Shown in pieces: positions 32,942-43,100 of a stretch of DNA of 64,000 bases. Source of the DNA: Solibacillus cecembensis. GTDB taxonomy: Bacteria > Bacillota > Bacilli > Bacillales_A > Planococcaceae. The DNA is taken from NCBI RefSeq assembly GCF_001439635.1, contig NZ_LMBZ01000007.1:1-64000 (forward strand), in the 5' to 3' direction. Within the stretch, counting starts at the first letter, position 1. Every line of letters begins with the position of its first letter. The translations under genes were made by a program, and so were the position numbers. Under the pieces are notes generated by a model, which ran no database searches, had not been told where the DNA came from, and was given only the letters and a program-made list of their open reading frames with translations.

Positions 32942-34765
32942 ATGCAACAGATTGCCAAACAGATTGCAGAAAATGCATCGTTTCAGGCGTTTATGAATTG
33001 TTATATTCGAGAAGTGAATAGCGGACATTGGGTCAAAAAGGAGGAGTGGATAAAAGAACAGGGACAATCTATCCTGATTACAGAGGCACATATTCTAGAG
33101 CTTGAGTTGCCGATACAAAACACCCGTTTTGCATTTGGTGTGGATTACAAATCTCTTGTTGGAAGACATAAGTTTGGTGTCTCTTTGAAGTATTGTACGA
33201 AACAAAAACAATGGCTAGTTGAAGATAAATTAACGATACTCATCATGCTCATTCAAGAACTACATTTTATGGCTAAGGCGGATGGATGTTCTGGGGTTAA
33301 CTCCCATTTCGATGAACTCATTCTTCGCATAATTGAAAGCTATCAAACGATGGCAAATTATATTGAAAAGAGTTTGGAAGATAAGAAACAAAATGGAGTT
33401 AACGATTCGTTTATTGAAGCTGAGCAGTCTCTCTTATTTGGACATTGGCTTCATCCCACACCTAAAAGCAGACAAGGGATGGCAAGTTGGCAACAAACGA
33501 GTTTTGCTCCAGAGCTACAAGGTTCTTTCCAACTTCACTATTTTCGTGTCGACCGTAAAATTGTGAAAGAGTCCTCAGTATTAGAAAAAAGTGCGAGTGA
33601 ACTCATTTCTCAGTCTTTAAGAAAATCACAACCTGATTTTGTTATGTCAGAGAAGCATTGCCTATTTCCGATGCACCCGCTTCAAGCACAGTGGCTATTA
33701 CAGCAACAGTATGTAAAAAAAGCGCTTGCTGAAGGATTGATAAAATATGAAGGTGCGCTTGGGGCTTTTTATACAGCGACCTCTTCGATAAGAACGGTAT
33801 ATAGCTCAAATGAAGAAATGATGTATAAGTTTTCAATTCCTGTTAAAATAACAAATTCATTGAGGGTAAATCGAACTCATGAACTAAAAGCTGGAATTGT
33901 TATGGCTCGGTTAATGAATAAGATTGATTTCTTACAGAACCATTCATCTTTTCGGATGATTGATGACCCAGCCTATATGACGGTAGAGTTTCCAGATCAA
34001 ACGGAATCAGGGTTTGAGGTTATTTTTCGCTCAAACGTATTTCCTGAAGGACATGATGAAGGAATCTGCATGATTGCTGCTCTTGTTCAAGAGCCTCTGC
34101 CAAACGAAAAATCGAGACTGTGTCAGCTCATCATGAAAATCTCTCAATCAGAATTCCGCTCCTTAGAAAGCGTAAGTTTAGATTGGTTTAAAGTCTATTG
34201 GAAATGTGCTATTGAATCATTATTAAGGTTATACGATGAGTATGGGATAGCTCTCGAAGCACATCAACAAAATAGTGTGTTAAACATTTCTTCAGGATAT
34301 CCATCTACTTATTATTATCGTGATAACCAAGGATATTACTTATCAAAAACATATAAAGAAGAACTTCTTTCAATAGAGCCTTCTTTGCATGAAACAGAAG
34401 AGCTATTTTACGAAGATGACCTTATTCATGATAGATTTATAAATTATTTGTTTATGAATCAATTGTTTCCCGTTATTTCCCGATTTGGAGCAGATCAGCT
34501 AATCGATGAAAAAGTACTACTGAAGTGGTCTTACGATCAACTGCATTTATTAGAAAAAGAATTTACAGGTCTCGGGAAGGCATTTGTTCGTAACATTCTA
34601 AATCAAGAAAAGCTTGCGTTCAAAGCAAATTTATTAACAAGGTTTCATGATGTAGATGAACTAGAAGCCGAACTTGAACAAGCGGTATACACGAAAATTC
34701 CAAATCCGTTTGTTCTTCAGTATGAGGAGGCAGAATATGCAGCAGCTACAGCATTTAGCTTCTAA
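32942..34765 (+). CDS. asbA: Petrobactin synthesis NIS synthetase AsbA
   Basis: A 607-residue IucA/IucC-family (NIS) synthetase. In petrobactin synthesis AsbA adenylates citrate and joins it to spermidine. Motifs seen: HWLHPTPKSRQG, LFPMHPLQAQW, TATSSIRTVYS, KITNSLRVNRTHE and the IALEAHQQNSVLN segment. The ATG at 32942 is preferred because GAAAGGA touches the upstream ATG at 32930 and is well spaced for 32942. Fur box 2 lies 35 bases upstream. The gene overlaps asbB by 29 bases. The full gene order asbABCDEF makes the assignment firm. Confidence 0.93.
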   Translation: MQQIAKQIAENASFQAFMNCYIREVNSGHWVKKEEWIKEQGQSILITEAHILELELPIQNTRFAFGVDYKSLVGRHKFGVSLKYCTKQKQWLVEDKLTILIMLIQELHFMAKADGCSGVNSHFDELILRIIESYQTMANYIEKSLEDKKQNGVNDSFIEAEQSLLFGHWLHPTPKSRQGMASWQQTSFAPELQGSFQLHYFRVDRKIVKESSVLEKSASELISQSLRKSQPDFVMSEKHCLFPMHPLQAQWLLQQQYVKKALAEGLIKYEGALGAFYTATSSIRTVYSSNEEMMYKFSIPVKITNSLRVNRTHELKAGIVMARLMNKIDFLQNHSSFRMIDDPAYMTVEFPDQTESGFEVIFRSNVFPEGHDEGICMIAALVQEPLPNEKSRLCQLIMKISQSEFRSLESVSLDWFKVYWKCAIESLLRLYDEYGIALEAHQQNSVLNISSGYPSTYYYRDNQGYYLSKTYKEELLSIEPSLHETEELFYEDDLIHDRFINYLFMNQLFPVISRFGADQLIDEKVLLKWSYDQLHLLEKEFTGLGKAFVRNILNQEKLAFKANLLTRFHDVDELEAELEQAVYTKIPNPFVLQYEEAEYAAATAFSF

Positions 34766-36491
34766 ACAAGGGGAGCTACGTGTAAGGCGGCAGCTCGTGG
34801 AAGCAATGATATTTGAAGGACTAATCAAATATGAAGAAACTTGTCTAGATAAATGGACTTCAAACCTTACTCTTGTTGGACAGAAGTGTACCTATCGTTG
34901 TGAAGGTAGAAGAATGGCATTTGATCGCATCCGAATAAAGGAAGATAGTATTTTTCAAGTAGGAAAGGATGAAACGTTACTAGAGGCAACGCTTGAGGAT
35001 CTAGTAGATGAATTACTTTCGACTCATAGAGACAAAGATAGATTACTGAAAGAACTTCATTTAACGAGTTTGCTTTGTGACTGGAATAATCGTCATCTTC
35101 AAATGCAACTGTCGAGAAGAAATTCGAGCTATGAAGAATTAGAATCAGAAATCATTGAAGGACATCCATATCATCCTTGTTTTAAATCAAGAACCGGTTT
35201 TACAATCGACGACCATAGAGACTATGGCCCTGAAGTAAAGCAATCATTTACCCTTCAATGGGTTGCAGTGAGAAGAAGCTACGTACATATCACTGTTCTT
35301 GAAGAGGAAGAGAGCTTTTGGAAAAGAGAGTTAGGGCATTTGATGTGGGGAGACCTTCTTGAAAAACTTGCGGCATTCGATGGAACTCCTGAAGAATATA
35401 CATTTTTACCGGTTCATCCTTGGCAGTGGTCCAACATGAAACATGAAATAGCCGGATTAATAGAGCAAAAAGATCTAATTCCTCTAGATGTGAAAGGAGA
35501 TTACTATCGGGCAACTCAATCGGTACGAACATTATGGAACTTTTCAAATCCTGAAAAGGCGCAATTAAAATGTTCGATGAATATGGTGAATACCTCTTCA
35601 CTACGAAAGTTACATTCTCATGCTGTTTGTGCTGCTCCACACATTTCAGCATGGCTTAGGCAGGTAATTCAATTAGACTCCTATTTACATAAGGAAGCGT
35701 CTCTTATAGTACTGGAAGAATATGCTGGGATTATTTTTGAACCGAATGCAAAAAAGCATAGCGGAAAACTAGAAGGTCAACTTGGCTCAATATGGCGAGA
35801 AAGTGTGCGCTCGTATATGAAGGATGATGAGGAAGCGGTACCGTTTACGGTGTTAATGATGATGGAGAAAGATGGGCGTCCGTTTATAAATGAATGGCTT
35901 TTACGATATGGAACGGAGGAGTGGGTAAAGCGCTTAATCGAAGTGAGTGTTATTCCTGTGTGGCACTTGCTTGTCGCTCATGGTATTGCTGTTGAGGCTC
36001 ATGCGCAAAATATGATCTTATTACATCAAAATGGCTGGCCGACTCGGGTTGTACTGAGGGATTTCCATGACAGTATCGAATATATTGAAGAATTTATTTC
36101 AGACAGAACCCTCATTCCAGATTTTGAAACGATACACGAGCGTTTTAAAGATGCACCTGTCGATCATTATTATTGGATGTCTTCTGTAGAGGCTTTACGA
36201 GAGTTAGTTATGGATACATTATTCGTGTTTCACTTAAGTGAACTATCTTATTTGCTAGAAGAGCAGTATGGATTTGTAGAAACACGTTTTTGGAGTCAAG
36301 TTAGGGACGGAATACAGAAGCACTTTGAACGTTTTCCATTATTATGCTCAAGAAATGAACAGCTTCAGCATATTAGCACACATATTTATGTTGAATCTTT
36401 GCTAACAAAGAAACTTCAAAATCAAGAAGAAGGAAATTTTCGACATATCGTCAGCAATACGTTAGCAAAAGAGGATAAAAAGGAGAAATGA
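34737..36491 (+). CDS. asbB: Petrobactin synthesis NIS synthetase AsbB
   Basis: A 584-residue second NIS synthetase, which adds the second spermidine arm to the citrate backbone. Motifs: EGHPYHPCFKSRTGF, FLPVHPWQW, ATQSVRTLWN, LKCSMNMVNTSSLRK, and VEAHAQNMILLH followed by RDFHDS. The ATG at 34737 has GAGGAGG just upstream; the frame is open further up but lies inside asbA. It overlaps asbC by a few bases, so the operon is tightly coupled. Length is slightly shorter than typical AsbB. Confidence 0.93.
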   Translation: MQQLQHLASKQGELRVRRQLVEAMIFEGLIKYEETCLDKWTSNLTLVGQKCTYRCEGRRMAFDRIRIKEDSIFQVGKDETLLEATLEDLVDELLSTHRDKDRLLKELHLTSLLCDWNNRHLQMQLSRRNSSYEELESEIIEGHPYHPCFKSRTGFTIDDHRDYGPEVKQSFTLQWVAVRRSYVHITVLEEEESFWKRELGHLMWGDLLEKLAAFDGTPEEYTFLPVHPWQWSNMKHEIAGLIEQKDLIPLDVKGDYYRATQSVRTLWNFSNPEKAQLKCSMNMVNTSSLRKLHSHAVCAAPHISAWLRQVIQLDSYLHKEASLIVLEEYAGIIFEPNAKKHSGKLEGQLGSIWRESVRSYMKDDEEAVPFTVLMMMEKDGRPFINEWLLRYGTEEWVKRLIEVSVIPVWHLLVAHGIAVEAHAQNMILLHQNGWPTRVVLRDFHDSIEYIEEFISDRTLIPDFETIHERFKDAPVDHYYWMSSVEALRELVMDTLFVFHLSELSYLLEEQYGFVETRFWSQVRDGIQKHFERFPLLCSRNEQLQHISTHIYVESLLTKKLQNQEEGNFRHIVSNTLAKEDKKEK

Positions 36492-37726
36492 TGATGTTTT
36501 ATGTCAATGATCAATTTTATACAGTAGAAGATATCGAGAAGCAATATGAAATATACGAAAGCTTATCTCATCTAAGAGAATGTAACAATCGTAGATTAGC
36601 TATTTGTACCGATGATATTTTCCAATATATAGCTCTTTGTTTATATATACGCCAAAAAGGTGGATCAGTCGTCCCAATCCATCCAGCGACGCCAAAAGAG
36701 GGATCTGTGCGGCTTGCTTCTTCAGCAGGTAGTCATCTTTTATTATTCCAATCGATCGATTCTTTCATCGAACTATCAAATCATTCCAATAACCAAGAAG
36801 GAGTATTAGTTCAAATGAGCTCAGGTACAACAGGAGCTCCGAAATGTATTGAACGACCGTGGAGTTCAGTAGAAGAAGAGATTGAAAGCTATGTGAAAAC
36901 GTTACCTGTCGATTCCTTGACGAATTCTGTTGTCGCTTGTCCAGTTACTCATTCATATGGATTTATTTGTGGTGTCTTGGCTTGCATAAGAAGGGGAGCA
37001 AAGCCGATTATTATTACGAATAGTAATCCTAAATATATTTTGAAAAAGCTAAAAGAATATCCAAAGCACATTCTCTATGCGGCTCCAACGTTACTTTATA
37101 CATTAAGTCGATTATTACCAAGTGATCAACAATTTGATCGTGTGATGACGTCAGGAACTGTGATGCCGCATAGTTGGTTGACCTTATTAAGAGAGAAATC
37201 TCGCCAAGTATTACAGCAGTATGGATGCTCTGAATCCGGGTGTGTTGCGATTCACCCTAATGTGGAAGATCCGAAAGAAATGGGCTACCCCCTTCCTCAT
37301 GTGAAAGTGAAAGCTGGTGACAAACAAACACCGAGCGAAATTATCATTGAATTGTCTACACAAACGATTTATACAAAAGATCTTGGCTATTTAAAAGATA
37401 ATGTTCTTTCTTTTCTTACTAGAATGGATGACATGATTAATGTAGCAGGCTTGAATGTGTATCCGCAAGAAGTTGAAACCGTGTTAATGGATGACCCAAG
37501 AATAGTCGAAGCAGTCGTATATAAGAAACAAAATAACCTATCAGGAGAGCGAGTATGCGCACTATACGTGTCTACTGAACCAATCGAAAATATGGAGCTT
37601 AGAGAATGGTGCAGTAAATTTCTCGCTCCCCATCAAATTCCGATGGAGTTTGTGTTTGTTCATGAAATTGAAAAGCTGCCAAATGGAAAAGTAAGTAGAA
37701 AAAAACTTGGAGGCATACCAGTATGA
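36488..37726 (+). CDS. asbC: 3,4-dihydroxybenzoate-AMP ligase AsbC
   Basis: A 412-residue adenylate-forming enzyme. In petrobactin synthesis it activates 3,4-dihydroxybenzoate and loads it on the AsbD carrier. The P-loop is MSSGTTGAPKCIERP, the A5-like motif is QQYGCSESG, the A8-like region is TRMDDMINVAGLNVYPQEVE, and the C-terminal catalytic Lys is in LPNGKVSRKKL. AAGGAG sits 3-9 bases before a run of three ATG codons. It overlaps asbD by ATGA. Confidence 0.93.
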   Translation: MMMFYVNDQFYTVEDIEKQYEIYESLSHLRECNNRRLAICTDDIFQYIALCLYIRQKGGSVVPIHPATPKEGSVRLASSAGSHLLLFQSIDSFIELSNHSNNQEGVLVQMSSGTTGAPKCIERPWSSVEEEIESYVKTLPVDSLTNSVVACPVTHSYGFICGVLACIRRGAKPIIITNSNPKYILKKLKEYPKHILYAAPTLLYTLSRLLPSDQQFDRVMTSGTVMPHSWLTLLREKSRQVLQQYGCSESGCVAIHPNVEDPKEMGYPLPHVKVKAGDKQTPSEIIIELSTQTIYTKDLGYLKDNVLSFLTRMDDMINVAGLNVYPQEVETVLMDDPRIVEAVVYKKQNNLSGERVCALYVSTEPIENMELREWCSKFLAPHQIPMEFVFVHEIEKLPNGKVSRKKLGGIPV

Positions 37727-37980
37727 CGAGACAACAATTGATGAAGAGCATCTATGATTTTATGGAAAATTCATTAGAGTTGCAGACACTTTCTTCTTTT
37801 AATGAAGATGCCCGGTTAAATGAGGATTTGTATATGGATTCAATTATGATCCTTCAACTGATTCTTCATTTAGAGTTGGATCATGGCATTTCCATTCCCG
37901 ATGACATTCTCGTTCCTAAAGATTTCAAAACAGTAGGAACACTAGCAAGTTTTTTAGAAAAACAGCAAAAAGTAGGATAA
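37723..37980 (+). CDS. asbD: Aryl carrier protein AsbD
   Basis: An 85-residue acyl/aryl carrier protein. The phosphopantetheine attachment site is Ser40 in DLYMDSIMILQL, inside a four-helix carrier fold (FNEDARLNEDL, LELDHGISIPDD, TVGTLASFLE). It carries 3,4-dihydroxybenzoate as a thioester between AsbC and AsbE. Start overlaps the asbC stop. Confidence 0.93.
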   Translation: MTRQQLMKSIYDFMENSLELQTLSSFNEDARLNEDLYMDSIMILQLILHLELDHGISIPDDILVPKDFKTVGTLASFLEKQQKVG

Positions 37981-37993
37981 TCGGAGGAGAAAA

Positions 37994-38968
37994 ATGATAA
38001 AAGTTCATTGTTTTGTAAGCTGTGTTTGTGAAGTTATTAAGAAAACGAAAGGCGTTGATCATAGACCCTACTATTTTGGGGTATGGGACGCAGATTTTGA
38101 TGTGCTCGATAATGGGGTGCTCTCATACCACTCAGATCGTATTGATCATCATTTCTTTCAAACATGGTATGAAATGCTCTATGGAATCAAGCTTTACAAA
38201 TGGTATGACGAAGAACAATCAAAACAAGAAAATATAAATAAGTTACTAAGGTTATTAGAAAATGAATCTCCACATCAACATGTGATGGTGATGCTGGATT
38301 TATCGATGCTTCCAGAGCGAGAGAATAAATTTCATCAACGTCCATTTCCACATTATGTGATGCTAGAAGCTACAGAAAATGAAGCAGAGTGGTTGATGTA
38401 TGACCCTGATTTTCGCTGGGAAGGGATATTGCCGAAGGAGAGGATTTTAGATGCAATCCAAGAGCCAACTGTCGGAGGTGGCTATTACTTTGATTCCGAG
38501 ACGATTATTACTCCAACTACAGAGACGGTTGAAGCCTATTTTAATACATGTATAAAGCATCATATTAATCCGTTGACAGAAGCAATTACCGAGATTATTA
38601 AAGAGCATATCGTAGGAAAAGAAAAGGAAAGTATGTCAAAACTTCCGACTGCATTAAAACAATTGCCAGTTTTAGCGATTAGAAAGTATGCATATGAACA
38701 TGCGTTTGCATTTTTTTGGGAAGCTCTTGGCCGTGATGAGGAAGGCTTTGAAACATGGTGTGATGAAATTGAGCGTCTAGTGAATGGTTATACAACGATT
38801 CAGTATCGAGCAATGAAACTTACGATGACACAAGATTTGTTATTAGCTGAAGATATTTATGTGAAGTTGGAAGAGCAAAATCTACTTGAGTTCAAGATTA
38901 AGCAAGGATTACAAGAATGTTTTCAAGCATGGTTAACATTACAGCACAAGAAAGAGGTCATGTTATGA
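37994..38968 (+). CDS. asbE: Petrobactin condensation enzyme AsbE
   Basis: A 324-residue protein in the asbE position. Known AsbE transfers 3,4-dihydroxybenzoate from AsbD to spermidine. It begins MIKVHCFVSCVCEVIKKTKG, with HRPYYFGVWDADFDV and LEATENEAEWLMYDPDFRW. The Cys-containing N-terminus and YDPDFRW block fit the family as I know it, but the call leans on gene order. CGGAGGAG precedes the ATG and its end overlaps asbF by ATGA. Confidence 0.9.
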   Translation: MIKVHCFVSCVCEVIKKTKGVDHRPYYFGVWDADFDVLDNGVLSYHSDRIDHHFFQTWYEMLYGIKLYKWYDEEQSKQENINKLLRLLENESPHQHVMVMLDLSMLPERENKFHQRPFPHYVMLEATENEAEWLMYDPDFRWEGILPKERILDAIQEPTVGGGYYFDSETIITPTTETVEAYFNTCIKHHINPLTEAITEIIKEHIVGKEKESMSKLPTALKQLPVLAIRKYAYEHAFAFFWEALGRDEEGFETWCDEIERLVNGYTTIQYRAMKLTMTQDLLLAEDIYVKLEEQNLLEFKIKQGLQECFQAWLTLQHKKEVML

Positions 38969-39789
38969 AATTATCTATCTGTACTATCTCGTTTAGGCAC
39001 CATCTCCACTCGATTGATCAATTAGCTGACTTTGCAAAAACTCAAGGTTTTCAAGGAATCGAGCTCTGGGGTGTTCATGCAAAAAACTTGGCAGATGAAC
39101 TTCATTATGGAGCAGGTTGGCTAAGCTCCTACGGTTTGGAAACGAGCATGCTTAGTGATTATTTGCCATTAGAAGCACCAATTTCTGAGATGATGGCTGA
39201 AACAGAGAAGTTATCTTCACTTGCAAAGCGTTGGGGAACGAACAAGATTCGTACATTTGTAGGAAAACAGGGCAGTTCAGACACGAGTAAGAAAGAAAGG
39301 GAAGAACTTACTTTCAGACTTAGAATGCTCTGTGATTACCTTGAGTCAAAAGGACAATATTTACTTGTTGAAACTCATCCAAACACATTGACAGATAATC
39401 TACCTTCAACGATGCAGTTACTTGAAGAAATGAATCACTCAAGCCTAAGAGTGAACTTTGACGTTTTGCATATATGGGAATCAGGTATAAAACCTATTGT
39501 CGCCATGAACCAACTTCTTCCTTATATCTCACATTTTCACTTTAAAAATATTGCCTCACGTGCACAACTTGGTGTTTTTTCTCCAAACAATGTTTATGCT
39601 GCATCAGGGTCTAGAGAAGGGATGGTTCCATTGTTTGAAGGTGCAATTGATTATTATGAATTCCTATCGGATGTACTCCCAATCGTGGATGTAGATGCGT
39701 CATTGGAATGGTTCGGATCGAATGTGAAAAGCGTATTAGCGAAAGATATTCAGGAGGTTAAGAAGGCGTTGCAGTTGGTACAAATATAA
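38965..39789 (+). CDS. asbF: 3-dehydroshikimate dehydratase AsbF
   Basis: A 274-residue TIM-barrel enzyme that makes 3,4-dihydroxybenzoate from 3-dehydroshikimate, supplying the catechol of petrobactin. The metal ligands seen in the family map to VETHPN (Glu), VNFDVLHIW (Asp, His), HFHFKN (His) and SLEWFG (Glu). N-terminus: MKLSICTISFRHHLHSIDQL. The ATG at 38965 shares bases with the asbE stop (ATGA) and has AAAGAGGT upstream. Last gene of the operon. Confidence 0.93.
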   Translation: MKLSICTISFRHHLHSIDQLADFAKTQGFQGIELWGVHAKNLADELHYGAGWLSSYGLETSMLSDYLPLEAPISEMMAETEKLSSLAKRWGTNKIRTFVGKQGSSDTSKKEREELTFRLRMLCDYLESKGQYLLVETHPNTLTDNLPSTMQLLEEMNHSSLRVNFDVLHIWESGIKPIVAMNQLLPYISHFHFKNIASRAQLGVFSPNNVYAASGSREGMVPLFEGAIDYYEFLSDVLPIVDVDASLEWFGSNVKSVLAKDIQEVKKALQLVQI

Positions 39790-40143
39790 TAAAAGGTTGT
39801 TTAAAATATATATTGATTATGTAAAAATTGAGTTTTTTTAGCTACCCACTGTTACAGCAGTAGTGTATTTGATAATTTGGCTATTGTGGTTGCATTAGGA
39901 GTAATTCTAGGGCCTTATTGAGTGACATAAACCATAAAATTCCCACAAAATAACCCTAAACTTCCCCTCCCAATATTAACAAGGCTTAAAGCCATTTTAT
40001 AGAGTGAACTAAACGAATTATTATACGAAATTTGTATACTTGGTTGGATATGTACATGAACACAATTGAAAATAGACCTATAAAAAGAGGGGGCTGTAAG
40101 AATATATTTTAATATTGCTTCAAAACTTTAATATTTAGACTAG
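39790..40143. other. Region after asbF, no gene seen
   Basis: About 350 bases with only broken frames. No petrobactin exporter or receptor gene follows the operon here. Confidence 0.4.
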
Positions 40144-40184
40144 AAACTGACAACTTCTAACCAAATGAAGTTGTCAGTTTTTGC
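40144..40184 (+). terminator. Strong Rho-independent terminator
   Basis: AAACTGACAACTTC pairs with GAAGTTGTCAGTTT over a nine-base loop, followed by TTTGCTT. Probably ends transcription from asb. Confidence 0.8.
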
Positions 40185-40295
40185 TTAATAGATTTAATCT
40201 AATCTGTTTTTTTTGAAGTAATCCACTCTTTGTTAAATTTAAAAATAACTTTCTGTTCAAATGAGCCTGTAACGCAAACGAAGGAGGAAGGAAAA

Positions 40296-40469
40296 ATGGC
40301 ACAATTATTGAATGAAACAGGTCGAATTGAAATCCGTGAATTACTAAAAAAGGCTCGTAAAGCTAGAATTATCGATGCAGTATTCCATACAGATGAAAAA
40401 ATAGGTAAGTACACGGACATTGAATTAATGAGCTATCAAGCAGCCTTCGTTAATCGTACTTTTAAATAA
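40296..40469 (+). CDS. Small cytoplasmic protein, 57 residues
   Basis: The ATG at 40296 follows AAGGAGGAAGG. The product begins MAQLLNETGRIEIRELLKKA and is charged and helical, with HTDEKIGKYTDIELMSYQAA. The frame extends upstream but the strong ribosome site fixes this start. No family recognised. Confidence 0.6.
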   Translation: MAQLLNETGRIEIRELLKKARKARIIDAVFHTDEKIGKYTDIELMSYQAAFVNRTFK

Positions 40470-40568
40470 AAATCAGTAAAGCCCGTCGCACTTTAAAAAT
40501 CAAGTGTTCCCCTTTAAGTAGACAGTGGAATAATAAAAACACATCATTAAGTGAAAACAGACTTTCAT

Positions 40569-40690
40569 GAGAAAACTCCCCATTGGATAAACAGATTTTA
40601 TTTTTTATCTGTTAACCTAAAGGGGAGCATATCATACAATACACGCTTTTCAACGAAAGGTGTTTTTATTTGTCTCATTTTTTTGGGTAA
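40569..40690 (-). repeat. IS left-end remnant and hairpin
   Basis: A hairpin (CTCCCC ... GGGGAG with AACAGAT/ATCTGTT inside) lies at 40569-40627. Next to it, the minus strand of 40638-40690 (GAGACAAATAAAAACACC, TTGAAAAGCGTGTATTGTAT) matches the plus strand at 43699-43755 (GAGACAAATACAAACGCC). The two copies face each other around the chemoreceptor and partner-gene segment and look like the ends of one IS type. Confidence 0.45.
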
Positions 40691-40741
40691 GTGCTCGGCT
40701 CGTCATCAGAGAAATCTGTAGTGCTTTGTATTTTATTCGAT

Positions 40742-42442
40742 TTACACTCTAAATTTAGACACTATTTCTTGTAATTCAGATGATAACTCACCTAATACCC
40801 GTGCGGAAGTTGAAATTTCTTCCATCGTTGCGTTTTGCTCTTCTGCAGCTGCAGCAACCGTTTGGGCCTTATCAGACGAACTTTCTGACAAAGTAGAAAC
40901 TTCGTATATTTGCCCTTTAATGCTAATTGTATTCGCATTTAACTGTTCAATAACAGCAGAAATATTTTCTGTTTGATTTGTTACTCCTTCTATCATTGAA
41001 GAAATACTGTGGAAATTATCTTCTGATTTCTTCACAAATATCATACCTTCATTTACATTTGTAGTCGATTTCTCCATAGCATTTATTGCTTCCGTAACTT
41101 CCTGTTGAATCGACACAATTACCTCACGAATTTGATTGGTTGCCACGGATGAATCTTCGGCTAATTTTCGGACTTCATCTGCTACCACAGCAAAACCTTT
41201 GCCGTATTCTCCAGCCCTTGCGGCCTCAATAGCGGCGTTTAATGCTAGTAGGTTTGTTTGATCTGCAATCACAGTAATTAGCCCTACAATTTGACTTATT
41301 TCAGTTGATTTTTCTCCTAACGATTGAACGACATTTGATGTCATTTCAGTGGAACGTTGAATATTCATCATTTGTTTCATCGTTTGATCCATCATAGATG
41401 CCCCTACAGATGTATACTCCTTAGTAGATATAGCTAGATCAAATACCGATTGAACTGAGGAAGTTGCATGCTCCATACCTGTTACCATTTCTGTAATTGC
41501 TTCATTGCTAGTTTTGGCTCCCTGAACTTGCTGATCCGCCCCTTCGGAAACATCTACCATAGCACTTGTAATTTGTTCTGTCGCTTTACTTGTTTCTTCC
41601 GCACTTGCAGAAAGTTCTTCAGAAGTAGTAACTACAGTTTGGATATGTTCTTGTAAACTCCTTAACATTCCTTTCAGATGTGCTAGCATGATATTAAAAT
41701 CTATCCCCAATTGACCAATTTCATCTTTATTTTTAATATTTACTGGTTCTATTGTTAAATTGCCATCTGCTAATTGTTTAACTTGTTCTGAAAGCAATTC
41801 AACAGGCCTCTTAATAGAATGTATAAAGAAAACATTAATCCCAATCGTTAGTATGAAGGTAATCAAACTAGCTACAATTAAAATAATAAAAGTTCTATTA
41901 AAATCAGCTGTTCCTTCATTGCGAATGTCTTCTGATTGCTGTTTGAGTAAAGCGAATAAAACTTCGATGTTTTCCTGCGTTTTATCAAATAGAAGGTCTA
42001 CCTCATAATACTTTTGTGTTGCTTGTTCCATATTACCAGCATTGCTTAGACGAATAACTTCATTATTTTGCTCAATTAAGTTAGCCCAGTTTGACATAAG
42101 CAAATTTAACGTTTCTATTCCTTTTTTTGTTTCCACGATTTTTTCATAAGATTTGAACGAATCTTCTATCTGCTTATTAATTACGGCTACTTCTTCTGCA
42201 TATTTTTCTTTATAAGGTAGATCTATAGCCAACAGATTCTTTTGAGTACTAATAAACATGTCATCAGTTTGATTGTTTAATTTGGTGATCATTGCTATTT
42301 CGGGCATTACAACGTCATTAATAGTTGTTGTATTCTTATTTAAGTTAAAAGCACTACTAATTGAAATAACACACATTAATAAAATTAGTAACATAATAAC
42401 CGAAAATGAAATACCTACTTTTTTTCCTATTGTCCATTTCAT
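40742..42442 (-). CDS. Methyl-accepting chemotaxis protein
   Basis: A 566-residue chemoreceptor. A first membrane helix (about 8-31) and a second (183-209) enclose an extracellular four-helix-bundle sensor. A HAMP linker (about 210-262) leads to the signalling domain whose tip reads [20 protein letters not shown] followed by [15 protein letters not shown]. The sequence ends EIVSKFRV without a CheR-docking pentapeptide. A good SigD promoter lies upstream, and GGAGGAAAG precedes the ATG. The ligand is unknown. Confidence 0.93.
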   Translation of the reverse strand: MKWTIGKKVGISFSVIMLLILLMCVISISSAFNLNKNTTTINDVVMPEIAMITKLNNQTDDMFISTQKNLLAIDLPYKEKYAEEVAVINKQIEDSFKSYEKIVETKKGIETLNLLMSNWANLIEQNNEVIRLSNAGNMEQATQKYYEVDLLFDKTQENIEVLFALLKQQSEDIRNEGTADFNRTFIILIVASLITFILTIGINVFFIHSIKRPVELLSEQVKQLADGNLTIEPVNIKNKDEIGQLGIDFNIMLAHLKGMLRSLQEHIQTVVTTSEELSASAEETSKATEQITSAMVDVSEGADQQVQGAKTSNEAITEMVTGMEHATSSVQSVFDLAISTKEYTSVGASMMDQTMKQMMNIQRSTEMTSNVVQSLGEKSTEISQIVGLITVIADQTNLLALNAAIEAARAGEYGKGFAVVADEVRKLAEDSSVATNQIREVIVSIQQEVTEAINAMEKSTTNVNEGMIFVKKSEDNFHSISSMIEGVTNQTENISAVIEQLNANTISIKGQIYEVSTLSESSSDKAQTVAAAAEEQNATMEEISTSARVLGELSSELQEIVSKFRV

Positions 42443-42500
42443 AGACTTTCCTCCTGAAGGTATGTAGATACCTCTATATTATTTCTTTACTACGTTAAAT

Positions 42501-42527
42501 ATATCGACTTTAAAGAATGATTATTTA
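42501..42527 (-). promoter_or_regulatory. SigD (flagellar) promoter of the chemoreceptor gene
   Basis: On the minus strand TAAA, 15 bases, then GTCGATAT; consensus is TAAA-N14-16-GCCGATAT. It lies about 60-85 bases before the start codon. Confidence 0.7.
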
Positions 42528-42773
42528 GTCCTTTACAAAACCTTTACAAATACCTAGTTTATAGGTGAAAAAAATAAAAAACTGACATTTTCAAGTTTAC
42601 GAACGCTTCGTTCCCGCCATGGATTAACGAAAATAATAGGACGCTAATTTATAAAGAAGATAGTGAATATGCATTCAATTAATCTCGCTCGGAGTTCAAG
42701 AGACGGAAATTTTACAATAGATGAAACTGAAGAATATTCAACCAGAAACGTTTGCTGGCTAAAGACAAAATTC

Positions 42774-42922
42774 ATGTTGTGAAATGGGTTAAAATTGACA
42801 AGAATTCCAGTGATGTGATTGTGGCAACAGCTGGTGAAGATATAGAAATACGATACGCAAATCGAGCAATAAAAACTCATATTGAAAATATGCTTTTGAA
42901 CCGAACGAATCAAGGTTCATAA
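42774..42922 (+). pseudogene. Short protein-like fragment upstream of the orphan partner gene
   Basis: An open frame reads VKWVKIDKNSSDVIVATAGE DIEIRYANRAIKTHIEN and ends TNQGS. It lacks a ribosome site and joins directly to the remnant of the secreted gene, so it looks like a recombined fragment. No family recognised. Confidence 0.3.
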
Positions 42923-43081
42923 AAATGGTGTAGGGATAAAATTAGAAAACGTAGAGGATTTAACTTATGGTAAAATAGAAACTGCAGTCAGGGAATCGCT
43001 TGAAGGAGTTATTGGTGATGTTCCAGCTAGAATTGCAGCTGGTGTAATTAGAGAAGCTATTGAAGTACTTTCTCCAGTTTA
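42923..43081 (+). pseudogene. 3' remnant of a secreted-protein paralogue (of 17137-17628)
   Basis: The frame encodes VHKNGVGIKLENVEDLTYGK, IETAVRESLEGVIGDVPARI, AAGVIREAIEVLSPV and stops at 43081. It aligns with the last 50 or so residues of the product at 17137-17628 (LKKLDNAHDLTYGKVETELR and following, ending IEFLAPI). The signal peptide and first two-thirds are absent and a stop lies just upstream. It is 19 bases from the partner gene, as in the intact module. Confidence 0.75.
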
Positions 43082-43100
43082 AGAAAAAATATAATAGTTA

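Noticed and set aside
42644-42913. 89-codon minus-strand ORF before the orphan partner gene
   Set aside because: Antisense to a more protein-like plus-strand fragment; composition is unlike a real protein.
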